DNA from: Gemmobacter caeni
Lineage (GTDB): Bacteria > Pseudomonadota > Alphaproteobacteria > Rhodobacterales > Rhodobacteraceae
Assembly: GCF_003054195.1 (NCBI RefSeq)
Contig: NZ_QBKP01000003.1
Location: forward strand, 1-64,000
DNA: 64,000 nt
Direction: 5' to 3'
Positions 36,486 to 45,647 of this stretch are shown piece by piece. The notes beneath the pieces are model-generated. The model searched no databases. It was not told the DNA's origin and saw nothing but the letters and a program-made list of their open reading frames with translations. A program made the translations under genes and the position numbers. Every line of letters begins with the position of its first letter. Position 1 is the stretch's first letter.

Positions 36486-38084
36486 TCAGCCGATGGCGGC
36501 GGCCTTCACGTCCTGGTCGATATAGGGCACATATTGCCCGAAGTTTTCGGCGAACATCGACACCAGTTTGGCGGCCTGCGCATCATAGGCGGCCTTGTCG
36601 GCCCAGGTTTCCCGCGGGTTCAGCAGGGTCGCATCGACGCCCGGCACCGAAACCGGCACCTCGAAGCCAAAGTTCGGGTCCTTGCGGAATTCGACCTTCG
36701 AGAGCGAGCCGTCCAGCGCGGCGGTCAGCAGTGCGCGGGTCGCCTTGATCGGCATGCGCTTGCCGGTGCCGTGCTTGCCGCCGGTCCAGCCGGTGTTCAC
36801 AAGCCAGCACTCAGCGCCGTGCTGCGCGATCTTCTCTTGCAGCAGCTTGCCATAAACCTCGGGGCGGCGCGGCATGAAGGGCGCACCGAAGCAGGTCGAG
36901 AAGGTCGGGGTCGGCTCGGTTACGCCACGCTCGGTTCCCGGCGTCTTCGAGGTGAAGCCCGACAGGAAGTGATACATCGCCTGCGCCGGGGTCAGCCGCG
37001 CGATGGGCGGCAGCACGCCGAACGCATCGCAGGTGAGCATGATCACGTTCTTCGGATGGCCGCCCATGCCATTGTCCGAAGCATTCGAGATGTAATCCAG
37101 CGGGTAGGCGCAGCGCATGTTCTGCGTCAGGCTGGCATCATCGAAATCCAGCTCCAGCGTCTCGGGATCGTAGACCATGTTCTCGATCACGGTGCCGAAC
37201 TTCGAGGTGGTGCCATAGATCTCCGGCTCGGCTTCGGCCGAGAGGTTGATCGTCTTGGCGTAGCAGCCGCCTTCGAAGTTGAAGGTGCCCTTGTCCGACC
37301 AGCCATGTTCATCATCACCGATCAGGATGCGCGACGGATCGGCGGAAAGCGTGGTTTTGCCGGTGCCGGACAGGCCGAAGAACACGGCAGTATCCTCGGG
37401 GTTGCCAATCGCATGGTTGGCCGAGCAATGCATCGCCATCACGCCCTTTTCGGGCAGGATGTAGTTCAGCAGGGTGAAGACCGATTTCTTGTTCTCGCCG
37501 GCATAGGCGGTATTGCCGATCAGGATGAGCTTCTTTTCGAAGTTCAGCGCGATCACGGTTTCCGAGCGGCAGCCGTGTTTGGCGGGGTCGGCCTTGAAGC
37601 TGGGGCAGTTGATGATGGTGAATTCCGGCACGAAGCTGTCAAGCTCGGCCCGGTCGGGGCGGCGCAGCAGGTGACGGATGAACAGGCCATGCCAGGCGAG
37701 TTCGGTCACGACGCGCACATCCAGCCGATGCTCGGGGTCGGCCCCGGCATAGAGATCCTGCACGAAATAGTCGCGGCCCTTCATGTGTTCCAGCATGTCG
37801 GCATAGAGGCGGTCGAACGCCTCCGGTGCCATGGCGGCATTGTTTTCCCACCAGATCGTGTTTTCCACCCCGGGGGTGCGGACCACATGCTTGTCCTTGG
37901 GCGAGCGGCCGGTGAACTGGCCGGTGGTGCAGAGGAATGCACCGCCCTTGCCCAGACGCCCTTCGCCGCGCTGCACCGCCGCTTCGACAAGCGAGGGTTC
38001 GATGAAGTTGTAATAGACCGTTCCCAGACCGCTGATGCCTTGGGTTTCCAGCGTTTGGCTGGGGTTCACGCGTCCATGCGTCAT
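36486..38084 (-). CDS. pckA: Phosphoenolpyruvate carboxykinase (ATP)
   Basis: A 532-residue ATP-dependent PEPCK converting oxaloacetate to PEP, the entry step of gluconeogenesis. The kinase P-loop is [18 protein letters not shown], the metal site [20 protein letters not shown], and the OAA-binding region [10 protein letters not shown] with the [13 protein letters not shown] loop. It is needed when carbon enters as acetyl-CoA, in keeping with the ethylmalonyl-CoA pathway genes here. The 349-bp region before it carries two 20-bp-spaced TTAGCGCAACCA repeats. Confidence 0.96.
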   Translation of the reverse strand: MTHGRVNPSQTLETQGISGLGTVYYNFIEPSLVEAAVQRGEGRLGKGGAFLCTTGQFTGRSPKDKHVVRTPGVENTIWWENNAAMAPEAFDRLYADMLEHMKGRDYFVQDLYAGADPEHRLDVRVVTELAWHGLFIRHLLRRPDRAELDSFVPEFTIINCPSFKADPAKHGCRSETVIALNFEKKLILIGNTAYAGENKKSVFTLLNYILPEKGVMAMHCSANHAIGNPEDTAVFFGLSGTGKTTLSADPSRILIGDDEHGWSDKGTFNFEGGCYAKTINLSAEAEPEIYGTTSKFGTVIENMVYDPETLELDFDDASLTQNMRCAYPLDYISNASDNGMGGHPKNVIMLTCDAFGVLPPIARLTPAQAMYHFLSGFTSKTPGTERGVTEPTPTFSTCFGAPFMPRRPEVYGKLLQEKIAQHGAECWLVNTGWTGGKHGTGKRMPIKATRALLTAALDGSLSKVEFRKDPNFGFEVPVSVPGVDATLLNPRETWADKAAYDAQAAKLVSMFAENFGQYVPYIDQDVKAAAIG

Positions 38085-38230
38085 TGTGCAAGCTCCCGGT
38101 GCCGCAAGTGCGGCGTCTTCAGGTTCACGTCGGCAGTCAGGGCCAAAAGACTACCGGTCGGCCCGGACGGGCGGGTCGACACCCGCGCTATAACACGACC
38201 GTTTCGTGACGGAACAGCGCCCTTTGCATC

Positions 38231-38264
38231 GGTTAGCGCAACCAAGTACGGTTTAGCGCAACCA
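38231..38264 (-). promoter_or_regulatory. Tandem LacI-type operator-like repeats upstream of pckA
   Basis: TTAGCGCAACCA occurs at 38233-38244 and 38253-38264, exactly 20 bp apart (two helical turns). The extended sites are GGTTAGCGCAACC and GGTTTAGCGCAACC, imperfect palindromes of the LacI-family kind. They lie about 150-180 bp before the pckA start and 170 bp before chvI. TTATAG on the minus strand (about 38190-38195) is a possible pckA -10 downstream of them. The rest of 38085-38433 shows no convincing gene. Confidence 0.5.
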
Positions 38265-38433
38265 TTTGTCGTCGGAACCTCAAGGTGAGACATATTAGTC
38301 ATTCCTTGAACCTTTCGGGCCGATGCTTGGGGCGCTGGCGGTCCTGATTCGTGATTTCCTGTTGATTCTGGAACAAGGAAAAACCACAATGTTGTCAAAA
38401 TTCATAACAACGAGCAGTACGGGAAAACCCTAG

Positions 38434-39135
38434 ATGTCCAGGATCGCCCTTGTGGACGACGACAGGAATATCCTGACGTCGGTTTCCATGACTCTTGAGG
38501 CCGAAGGCTTTGAGGTCGAAACTTATAATGACGGTCAATCCGCGCTTGATGCCTTCAACCGGCGCCTGCCCGATATGGCGGTGCTTGATATCAAGATGCC
38601 CCGGATGGATGGTATGGATCTGCTGCAACGGCTGCGGCAGAAGACCAGCATGCCGGTGATTTTTCTTACCTCCAAGGACGATGAGATTGACGAGGTGCTG
38701 GGCCTGCGGATGGGCGCTGACGATTATGTCAAGAAGCCCTTCAGCCAGCGCCTGCTGGTCGAGCGTATCCGCGCGCTGCTGCGGCGGCAGGAGGTGATCG
38801 CCACCGGCGAGGTCGCGGTGACCGAGGAAAACAAGATCATGGAGCGCGGGCAGCTTCGGATGGATCCGCTGCGGCATGCGGTGGCCTGGAAGGGGCAGGA
38901 CGTGTCGCTGACGGTGACCGAATTCCTGCTGCTCCAGGCACTTGCCCAGCGGCCCGGCTTCGTGAAAAGCCGCGATCAGCTGATGGATGTGGCCTATGAC
39001 GATCAGGTCTATGTCGACGACCGCACGATCGACAGCCATATCAAGCGCCTGCGCAAGAAAATGCGCGCGGCCGATCCCGACTTCTCGGCAATCGAGACGC
39101 TGTATGGCATCGGCTACCGCTATAATGAGGAGTGA
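38434..39135 (+). CDS. chvI: Response regulator ChvI
   Basis: A 233-residue OmpR-family regulator. The receiver has the acidic pair VDDD at residues 7-10, phospho-acceptor Asp52 in [11 protein letters not shown], Thr in [10 protein letters not shown] and Lys in [10 protein letters not shown]. The winged-helix domain begins near residue 130 ([19 protein letters not shown]-like region) and ends [10 protein letters not shown]. With ChvG it forms the alphaproteobacterial envelope/acid-stress system. It lies nine bases before chvG. Confidence 0.94.
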   Translation: MSRIALVDDDRNILTSVSMTLEAEGFEVETYNDGQSALDAFNRRLPDMAVLDIKMPRMDGMDLLQRLRQKTSMPVIFLTSKDDEIDEVLGLRMGADDYVKKPFSQRLLVERIRALLRRQEVIATGEVAVTEENKIMERGQLRMDPLRHAVAWKGQDVSLTVTEFLLLQALAQRPGFVKSRDQLMDVAYDDQVYVDDRTIDSHIKRLRKKMRAADPDFSAIETLYGIGYRYNEE

Positions 39136-39144
39136 GCGTCGGCC

Positions 39145-40830
39145 ATGACCGTCGCGCAGCGGATCGGCACGAACCGGCAGGAAAACGGCACGCGCAAAAG
39201 CGAGGTGCTGATCGGTGAAGATTGGGAAAAGCCCGAGGCTCTGGCCGAGCTGGAGCTGCGGGCCCGCAGTTCCCGGCGCGGGCTTGTGGCGCTGAACCAT
39301 TCTCCGCTGGCCCGCAAGATCGTGATCTTCAACATGATGGCGCTGGTCATCATGGTCGCCGGGGTTCTGTTCCTGAATCCTTTCCGCGACAGCCTGGTGC
39401 TGCAACGCGAACAGGGGCTGGTGACTGAGGCACAGCTTTCGGCCCGCGTGTTCGAGGCCAGGCTGGCGGATGGTGGCGTGCTGGATGCGGCGCTGCCGGT
39501 CGCGCCTGATCTTGGTCCGGGGGTCGAAATGCATGTCTTCGACGCAACCGGGGCGGTGGTGGCACGGGGCAGGGGCACCGCGCTTCCGGTACTGGAGGAT
39601 GCGCGGGCAACGATCATCACCGATTTTCTGAACCGGTCGTGGGACTGGGTCTCCAATCTTCTGACTACGCATGAGCCGCAACCGGGAGCGCCGGATGGCG
39701 AGGCCCTGGCGCGCGCGTTGCTGCCGGTCGCGCAGGCGGGGGAGACGGCGGTGGATACCGCGCGGACATCGGAGGGTGGCACTGTATTCTCTGTCGCCAC
39801 GCCGATCCGCCAGAACGGCGCCGTTGTGGGGGTTCTGGCCCTGACTTCTGCTGAGGGCGAGATTGACCGGCTGGTCCGCTATGAACGTGAGCAGGTGTTG
39901 CAAATGTTCATTATCGCGCTGCTGGTTTCGGTCGGGCTGAGCCTCGTTCTTGCCTCGACCATTGCCAATCCGCTCAACGATCTGGCAACTGCGGCGGAAC
40001 TGGGGCGCGACCGCGATGCCCGCAAGATGGCGCCGGGGCGTGTCCGCATCCCGGACCTGACCGCGCGCCCGGATGAAATCGGCCGTCTGTCGATTGCCAT
40101 GCGCGGCATGGTTGCGGCGCTTTACGACCGGATCGACGCCAACGAACAGTTTGCGGCCGATGTGTCACACGAGATCAAGAACCCGCTTGCCAGCCTGCGT
40201 TCAGCGGTCGCCTCGCTGCATCTGGCGAAGCGCGATGACCAGCGTGTCCGCCTGCTGGAGGTGATTGACCATGACGTACGCAGGCTCGACCGGCTGGTCA
40301 GCGACATCTCCAATGCCTCGCGGCTGGACAGTGAACTGGTCAAGGAAGACGAAGAAGAGTTCAATCTTCTCAAAACCCTGTCGAACCTGACCGAATATCT
40401 GTCGCAGGAGGCCGTGGCGAAACAGGTCGAGTTCATCACCGACCTGCCACCCGACCCGATCATCATTCGCGGCCTCGAAGGCCGATTGGCGCAGGTTTTC
40501 GTCAACCTGATCACCAATGCGATTTCCTTCTGCGACGAAGGTGATGCCGTGCGGGTCTGGGCGCGGCGGCGGGATAACCGCGTGCTGGTGGTGGTAGAAG
40601 ATACCGGGCCGGGCATTCCCGAAGCGGCGCTGACCAAGGTGTTCAAGCGCTTCTATTCGGAACGGCCGCAGGGGGATTTTGGCAATCACTCTGGCCTTGG
40701 TCTTGCGATTTCCAAGCAGATTGTCGAGGCGCATGGCGGCGTGATCTGGGCCGAGAACATCCGCCCGACCGACGCCGATATCACCTCCGAGCCACTGGGG
40801 GCCCGTTTTGTCGTCGGCCTCCCGGTCTGA
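39145..40830 (+). CDS. chvG: Sensor histidine kinase ChvG
   Basis: A 561-residue membrane kinase: basic cytoplasmic N-terminus, helix 1 at about residues 55-75 (IVIFNMMALVIMVAGVLFL), a periplasmic sensor of about 170 residues, helix 2 (MFIIALLVSVGLSLVLAS), HAMP, then the H-box DVSHEIKNPLASLRSAV, N-box LITNAISFC, G1 VEDTGPGIPE and G2 GNHSGLGLAISKQIVEAHGG. It phosphorylates ChvI; in rhizobia the periplasmic inhibitor ExoR controls it, and I see no exoR here. hprK begins inside its 3' end. Confidence 0.94.
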   Translation: MTVAQRIGTNRQENGTRKSEVLIGEDWEKPEALAELELRARSSRRGLVALNHSPLARKIVIFNMMALVIMVAGVLFLNPFRDSLVLQREQGLVTEAQLSARVFEARLADGGVLDAALPVAPDLGPGVEMHVFDATGAVVARGRGTALPVLEDARATIITDFLNRSWDWVSNLLTTHEPQPGAPDGEALARALLPVAQAGETAVDTARTSEGGTVFSVATPIRQNGAVVGVLALTSAEGEIDRLVRYEREQVLQMFIIALLVSVGLSLVLASTIANPLNDLATAAELGRDRDARKMAPGRVRIPDLTARPDEIGRLSIAMRGMVAALYDRIDANEQFAADVSHEIKNPLASLRSAVASLHLAKRDDQRVRLLEVIDHDVRRLDRLVSDISNASRLDSELVKEDEEEFNLLKTLSNLTEYLSQEAVAKQVEFITDLPPDPIIIRGLEGRLAQVFVNLITNAISFCDEGDAVRVWARRRDNRVLVVVEDTGPGIPEAALTKVFKRFYSERPQGDFGNHSGLGLAISKQIVEAHGGVIWAENIRPTDADITSEPLGARFVVGLPV

Positions 40831-41266
40831 CGGCGGGGGCGCGGCGCCGTCCGGGCTGATCCATGGCTCCTGTGTTGCGGTCGGCGGGCAGGGGCTGTTG
40901 ATCCTTGGGCCGTCAGGCAGCGGCAAATCCAGCCTCGCGTTGCGTATGATGGCATCGGGGGCCACGCTGGTCGCCGATGACCAGGTTCAGATGCGGTGTG
41001 AGGGGGAGGATGTGATCGCCTCTCCGCCCCCCCGTCTTGCCGGCATGATCGAGGCGCGTGGCGTCGGCCTTCTGCATGCGGCGCATGTAAGTGGGGTGAA
41101 ACTGCGGCTGGTGACCGACCTGTCGCGCCCCGAGACGGATCGGCTGCCGCCGCAACGACACATCCCCGTGCTTGGTCGTGCGCTCGACCTTGTGTTGGGG
41201 TGCGGTAACCCTCATCTTGAATATGCGCTTCTGCAATGGTTGCGGGGCGAAGGAAGGGTTGGATGA
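40808..41266 (+). CDS. hprK: Short HPr kinase/phosphorylase
   Basis: A roughly 150-residue HprK consisting only of the catalytic domain, as in other alphaproteobacteria; Gram-positive HprK has about 310 residues. Walker A is [26 protein letters not shown] carries the acidic pair, and [16 protein letters not shown] is the HprK signature. The start is uncertain: the TTG at 40808 lies within chvG and is the only standard start before the P-loop. It phosphorylates a serine of HPr, whose gene is three genes downstream. Confidence 0.87.
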   Translation: MSSASRSDGGGAAPSGLIHGSCVAVGGQGLLILGPSGSGKSSLALRMMASGATLVADDQVQMRCEGEDVIASPPPRLAGMIEARGVGLLHAAHVSGVKLRLVTDLSRPETDRLPPQRHIPVLGRALDLVLGCGNPHLEYALLQWLRGEGRVG

Positions 41267-42165
41267 TGGACGGCGCCACCGCCAAATCGGGGGATTTCCG
41301 CATCGTGCTGGTGACCGGCCCGTCGGGTGCCGGTCGGTCCACGGCCATTCACGCTCTGGAGGATCTGGGCTATGAGGTCATCGATAACCTGCCGCTGAGC
41401 CTGATCCCGCGCGTGCTGGATGGCCCGCCGCTGGGGCGGCCTATCGCGCTGGGCATTGACGTCCGCAACCGCGAGTTCAGTGCAACGGCGCTGATCGAGC
41501 TGGTCGATACGCTGACCGCCGACCCCTGGGTGGATCTGGAGCTTCTGTATCTGGATTGCGCACCGGCCGAACTGATCCGCCGATATTCGGAAACCCGGCG
41601 GCGGCATCCGCTTGCCGCAGCGGAAACCCCGGCCTTGGGCATCGACCGCGAGATTGATCTGCTGGCACCGATTCGCGTTCGCGCCGACCATCTGATCGAC
41701 ACGACCGAGATGTCACCGCATGATCTGAAGGCCGAGATCGCGGAATGGTTTCGTGGCGAAGGGGCGCCAGGACTTGCGGTTTCGCTGCAAAGCTTCAGCT
41801 ACAAACGCGGGGTGCCGCGCGGGCTGGATATGATCTTTGATTGCCGGTTTCTCAACAATCCGCACTGGCAGCCCGAATTGCGCGCTCTGGACGGGAGAAA
41901 TCCGCAGGTTGCGGCTTATGTGGCCGACGATCCGCGATTTCAGGAATACACGTCAAAATTGCGGGATCTGATCCTGTTTCTTCTGCCGGAACAAACGGCC
42001 GAGGGGAAGGCGCATCTGAGTATCGGCTTCGGCTGTACCGGCGGGCAACATCGTTCTGTCGCCGTAGCGGAATTCATGGCCAATGCACTTGCAGAAGCCG
42101 GCTGGGCGGTGTCAAAACGACATAGGGAACTTGAAAGACGGTCCGCCGGGGGGCGACCGCAATGA
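41263..42165 (+). CDS. rapZ: RNase adapter RapZ family ATP-binding protein
   Basis: A 300-residue RapZ/YvcJ protein. Walker A is [16 protein letters not shown], followed by [12 protein letters not shown], Walker B-like [27 protein letters not shown], the [21 protein letters not shown] segment and the C-terminal [17 protein letters not shown] loop. In E. coli RapZ controls GlmS through small RNAs; no GlmZ-like RNA is apparent here and the alphaproteobacterial role is open. ATGA overlap with hprK. Confidence 0.93.
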   Translation: MMDGATAKSGDFRIVLVTGPSGAGRSTAIHALEDLGYEVIDNLPLSLIPRVLDGPPLGRPIALGIDVRNREFSATALIELVDTLTADPWVDLELLYLDCAPAELIRRYSETRRRHPLAAAETPALGIDREIDLLAPIRVRADHLIDTTEMSPHDLKAEIAEWFRGEGAPGLAVSLQSFSYKRGVPRGLDMIFDCRFLNNPHWQPELRALDGRNPQVAAYVADDPRFQEYTSKLRDLILFLLPEQTAEGKAHLSIGFGCTGGQHRSVAVAEFMANALAEAGWAVSKRHRELERRSAGGRPQ

Positions 42166-42181
42166 TCTGGGTGATCGGGGT

Positions 42182-42601
42182 TTGATCGGTATTGTGATCG
42201 TGGCGCACGGCGGTCTGGCACGGGAGTATCTCGCTGCTGTCGAACACGTCGTGGGCGCGCAGCAGGCAATGAGCGCCATTGCCATCGAGGACGAACACGA
42301 CCGTGGCGCCAAATCGGCCGAGATTTGCGCTGCTGCCGACGCAGTGGACCGGGGCGAGGGCGTCGTGGTGGTGACCGATATGTTCGGTGGATCGCCGTCG
42401 AACCTGTCGCTTCCCGCCTGTGCCGCGCGCAACCGGCGCATTCTTTATGGTGCGAACCTGCCCATGCTGATCAAGCTGACCAAATCACGCGACCTTCCGC
42501 TTGCGGAAGCGGTAAGTCTGGCGCTGGACGCCGGGCGCAAGTATATCAACAGCCTTGATCTGGGCGGGGAACCCGCGCCGGGGCAGGGGAGGAATGCATG
42601 A
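42182..42601 (+). CDS. PTS EIIA component, mannose-family type
   Basis: A 139-residue EIIA-Man-fold protein starting IGIVIVAHGGLAREYLAAVE with the phosphorylatable His9, and VVVTDMFGGSPSNLSLPA with the conserved GGSP loop. It starts with TTG at 42182, which restores the usual M-IGIVIVAHG N-terminus; no ATG is available. There are no EIIB/C sugar permease genes nearby, so this is the regulatory, non-transporting PTS of alphaproteobacteria. It overlaps HPr (ATGA). Confidence 0.9.
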   Translation: MIGIVIVAHGGLAREYLAAVEHVVGAQQAMSAIAIEDEHDRGAKSAEICAAADAVDRGEGVVVVTDMFGGSPSNLSLPACAARNRRILYGANLPMLIKLTKSRDLPLAEAVSLALDAGRKYINSLDLGGEPAPGQGRNA

Positions 42602-42867
42602 TCAGTCGCGAGTTGCGCATCGTCAACGAGAAGGGGCTGCATGCCCGCGCTTCGGCCAAGTTCGTGGAATGTGTCGAGGAATATGATGCGCGCGCCGAGG
42701 TTTCCAAAGACGGAATGACGGTTTCAGGTGACTCGATCATGGGTCTTCTGATGCTGGGTGCCTCGCGCGGGACGTCGATTTCTGTCGTGACCGAAGGCCC
42801 GCAGGCCGAGGCGCTGTGCGAGGCCCTGTCGGCTCTGGTCGCCAACCGCTTTGGCGAAGACAGGTGA
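42598..42867 (+). CDS. Phosphocarrier protein HPr
   Basis: An 89-residue HPr with both regulatory sites: His15 in KGLHARASAKF (phosphorylated by EI) and Ser46 in SGDSIMGLLMLGAS (target of HprK). Enzyme I is not in the window. Together with EIIA, HprK and ChvGI it forms the phosphotransfer switch that in related bacteria ties carbon state to envelope signalling. Confidence 0.94.
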   Translation: MISRELRIVNEKGLHARASAKFVECVEEYDARAEVSKDGMTVSGDSIMGLLMLGASRGTSISVVTEGPQAEALCEALSALVANRFGEDR

Positions 42868-43733
42868 CGGGGCCGAAAACCGTGACCGAATCCACCCCTC
42901 GCCCGACGGACGAGCGCCAGTATGACATGCGCCGCCTGTCCTATGCAGGCACCTTCACGAATCCGTTCAAGGCAGGCACGATCCGCGCGATTGAATGGCT
43001 GACGGCCAAGATCACGCTCCTGCGGCTGATCCGTCAGTTCGAGCGTTCGGGTGCCCCGTTTGGCGCCCCGTTCTGGCCCAAGGCGATCCGCCAGATGGGG
43101 ATCGAGATCCAGACCCCGCCGGACGAGATTGCCCGTATTCCCGCGACCGGCCCTGTGGTCGTGGTGGCCAACCATCCGCATGGTCTGGTCGACGGCATGG
43201 TGATGGCTGAAATGGTGTCGCGCGTGCGGCCGGATTTCAAGATCCTGACCCGCTCGCTGCTGACCGGCATTCCCGAGATCGAGGAGTTCATGATCCCGGT
43301 CCCCTTCCCGCATGAGGAAAACGCGCGCGAGGCGGGGCTGGAGATGCGGGCGCTGACCATGGCGCATCTGAAGCGTGGCGGGCTGGTCATCCTGTTCCCG
43401 GCGGGCAAGGTGGCGGTATCAGAGGGCTGGTTCGGTCCGGCGATCGAGCCGGAATGGAACCCCTTCACCCACAAGATGATCATGCGTTCCGGCGCAACGG
43501 TGGTGCCGATCCATTTCACCGGGCAGAACAGCCGCGCCTATCAGATTGCCGACAAGTTGTCGGCGACGCTCCGGCAGGGGCTGCTGCTTTATGAAATCAA
43601 GCGCGCGCTGTTCAAGCCGCAGCGGCCTTTCATCGGGCAGCCGATCCCGCCCGAGGCGCTGAAGGAATGGGAAAGCAATCCGCGTGGCTTCCTTGCCTGG
43701 CTGCGGCAGCTGACCCTCGATCTTGGACGCTGA
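42864..43733 (+). CDS. Lysophospholipid acyltransferase family protein
   Basis: A 289-residue PlsC-like acyltransferase. The catalytic HX4D-type motif is VVVANHPHGLVDGMVMAEM, and ILFPAGKVAVSEGWFG is the substrate-binding block; other landmarks are PVPFPHEENARE and VVPIHFTGQNSRAYQIADKL. The last resembles proteins annotated with OlsA/hemolysin-like ornithine-lipid acyltransferases. The start is the GTG overlapping the HPr stop (42864); a second GTG at 42882 is equally possible. Likely role: acylation of a membrane lipid at the inner membrane. Confidence 0.82.
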   Translation: MTGPKTVTESTPRPTDERQYDMRRLSYAGTFTNPFKAGTIRAIEWLTAKITLLRLIRQFERSGAPFGAPFWPKAIRQMGIEIQTPPDEIARIPATGPVVVVANHPHGLVDGMVMAEMVSRVRPDFKILTRSLLTGIPEIEEFMIPVPFPHEENAREAGLEMRALTMAHLKRGGLVILFPAGKVAVSEGWFGPAIEPEWNPFTHKMIMRSGATVVPIHFTGQNSRAYQIADKLSATLRQGLLLYEIKRALFKPQRPFIGQPIPPEALKEWESNPRGFLAWLRQLTLDLGR

Positions 43734-43742
43734 GCCGAAGGC

Positions 43743-44618
43743 TCAGCGCGTCGGGACCGGCGTGTCTCCCCGGTAATCATAGAAGCCCCGGCCGGATTTG
43801 CGGCCCAGCCAGCCCGCCTCCACATACTTCGTCAGCAGCGGGCAGGGACGGTATTTCGTATCCGCCAGCCCGTCATGCAGTACGTTCATGATGGCGAGGC
43901 AGGTATCCAGCCCGATGAAATCCGCCAGCTCCAGCGGACCCATCGGGTGATTGGCACCCAGCTTCATCGATTCGTCGATGGAGCGGACGTTGCCCACGCC
44001 CTCATACAGCGTATAGACCGCCTCATTGATCATCGGCACCAGAATGCGGTTCACGATGAAGGCCGGGAAATCCTCGGCCGAGGCGGCGGTTTTGCCCAGC
44101 TTGTTCACCACGGCCAGCAGCGCCTCATAGGTCGGCTGGTCGGTGGCGATGCCACGGATCAGCTCTACCAACTGCATCACCGGCACGGGGTTCATGAAGT
44201 GGAACCCCATGAATTTTTCCGGGCGGTCGGTCCGGCTGGCGAGGCGCGTGATGGAAATGGACGAGGTGTTCGAGGTCAGGATTGTCGTAGGTTTCAGATG
44301 CGGCAGCAGCGCGTCGAAAATCTGCTGCTTGACCGTTTCACGCTCAGTTGCCGCCTCGATCACCAGATCGGTCTGGCCCAGATCCGTCAGGGTCAGCGTG
44401 GTCTTGATGCGCGCCATGGCGGCGGCCTTGTCCTCGGCCGAAACCTTGCCCCGTCCGACCTGACGCTCAAGGTTCTTGTCGATGGTGGTGACAGCCTTTT
44501 CAAGGCTTTCGGCACTGATGTCGTTCAGCAGCACCTCATAGCCCGCCAGCGCAAACACATGCGCGATCCCGTTGCCCATCTGTCCGGCGCCGATCACGCC
44601 CACCGTCTCGATTGTCAT
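43743..44618 (-). CDS. 3-hydroxybutyryl-CoA dehydrogenase
   Basis: A 291-residue NAD-dependent 3-hydroxyacyl-CoA dehydrogenase without a hydratase domain. The NAD motif is VGVIGAGQMGNGIAHVFALAG, the catalytic serine region ILTSNTSSISITRLAS, the His/Glu pair GFHFMNPVPVMQLVELIRG, and the C-terminal dimer domain has GVGNVRSIDESMKLGANHPM and GRKSGRGFYDY. It interconverts acetoacetyl-CoA and 3-hydroxybutyryl-CoA. It lies apart from the fad operon; electron-transfer flavoprotein genes follow 1 kb away. Confidence 0.93.
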   Translation of the reverse strand: MTIETVGVIGAGQMGNGIAHVFALAGYEVLLNDISAESLEKAVTTIDKNLERQVGRGKVSAEDKAAAMARIKTTLTLTDLGQTDLVIEAATERETVKQQIFDALLPHLKPTTILTSNTSSISITRLASRTDRPEKFMGFHFMNPVPVMQLVELIRGIATDQPTYEALLAVVNKLGKTAASAEDFPAFIVNRILVPMINEAVYTLYEGVGNVRSIDESMKLGANHPMGPLELADFIGLDTCLAIMNVLHDGLADTKYRPCPLLTKYVEAGWLGRKSGRGFYDYRGDTPVPTR

Positions 44619-44777
44619 TCACGCCTCCACCAGTGTCCCCGGAACCTTATGCGCGGGAACGGGATGGGCGCAAGCCGGGAACGGATACAAGAAATTTGAA
44701 GCGAATGCCGGGGTTAGCGGTTTGGCAAGAACTGCGGCGCAATCTGGACGCGGGTGTAAAAGACATGGGTGGGACCA

Positions 44778-45593
44778 ATGAGTTTTACTGGACCGGGCGC
44801 TGGTGCGCCGGATTATGCGCCATGCCGGTATGGCGCGTCGAAGCTGAGCTTCCGCGGGCCAGCCGCGCGGCTGGATCAACCCTACTGGGCGATGCTGGGC
44901 GGGACGATGACCTACGGAAAATTCGTCGAACATGCCTATCCGGCGCTGGTTGCCCGCGCGACAGGTCATACTGTTGTGAATCTGGGGATCCCCAACGCGG
45001 GCGTCGACGCCTATCTGGGGGACCCGGAAGTGCTTGCCATCGCGGCAGGCGCCGAGGCGGTGGTGCTTCAGATTCCAGGGGCGCAGAATCTGAGCAATCG
45101 TTACTACCGGGTGCATCCCCGGCGCAATGATCGCTTTCTGACCGCGCGCCCTTTGCTGCGGATGCTGTTCCGCGAGGTCGACTTTACCGAGTTCAACTTC
45201 ACCCGGCATATGCTGACCGAATTGCGCCGGGTCTCTCCCCTTCGGTTCGAGCGTGTTGCCGATGAGTTGCGCGCTGCCTGGCTGGAGCGGATGCACGCGC
45301 TGATCGAAGTGCTGGCGGTGCCGGTGACGCTGCTATGGGCGGGGGAGAACCCGCCACCGGACGGCGGTTTGGACATGGCAGCCGACCCGCTGCTGGTGAC
45401 ACGGGCCATGGTGGATGCGCTGCGGCCCGCGACAGCGGCCTATGCCGAGGTCATCATCAGCGCAGAGGCGCGGGCGCAGGGGACAGAGGGAATGTTGTTT
45501 TCCGCGCTGGATCTGCCCGCTGCCCGGCTGTTGCCGGGGCCTGCCGCGCATGCAGAGGTCGCGGCGCATCTGGCGGCCTTGTTGGCGCGATAA
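44778..45593 (+). CDS. DUF6473 family protein
   Basis: A 271-residue protein that I place in DUF6473 from ADYAPCRYG-like APDYAPCRYGASKLSFRGP, AMLGGTMTYGKFVEHAYPAL, VNLGIPNAGVDAYL and QIPGAQNLSNRYYRVHPRRN. The GGTxTYGKF and GxxNAGVD pattern resembles an SGNH-hydrolase or sulfotransferase-like fold, but no activity is known to me. The ATG at 44778 follows GGTGGGA. It stands alone, convergent with etfA across a terminator. Confidence 0.75.
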   Translation: MSFTGPGAGAPDYAPCRYGASKLSFRGPAARLDQPYWAMLGGTMTYGKFVEHAYPALVARATGHTVVNLGIPNAGVDAYLGDPEVLAIAAGAEAVVLQIPGAQNLSNRYYRVHPRRNDRFLTARPLLRMLFREVDFTEFNFTRHMLTELRRVSPLRFERVADELRAAWLERMHALIEVLAVPVTLLWAGENPPPDGGLDMAADPLLVTRAMVDALRPATAAYAEVIISAEARAQGTEGMLFSALDLPAARLLPGPAAHAEVAAHLAALLAR

Positions 45594-45603
45594 GAAATGA
45601 AAA

Positions 45604-45624
45604 GGCCGCGCAGATCGCGCGGCC
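45604..45624 (-). terminator. Intrinsic terminator of etfBA
   Basis: GGCCGCGC (45604-45611), loop AGATC, GCGCGGCC (45617-45624); the minus strand continues TTTTCATTTC. It serves etfA and may also stop the convergent DUF6473 transcript. Confidence 0.85.
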
Positions 45625-45647
45625 TCTCCTTCACATCCCTTTTGGGA

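Noticed and set aside
38081-38398. Open frame upstream of pckA on the minus strand
   Set aside because: It covers the regulatory repeats and ends at the pckA start; it has no motif and is better explained as leader DNA.
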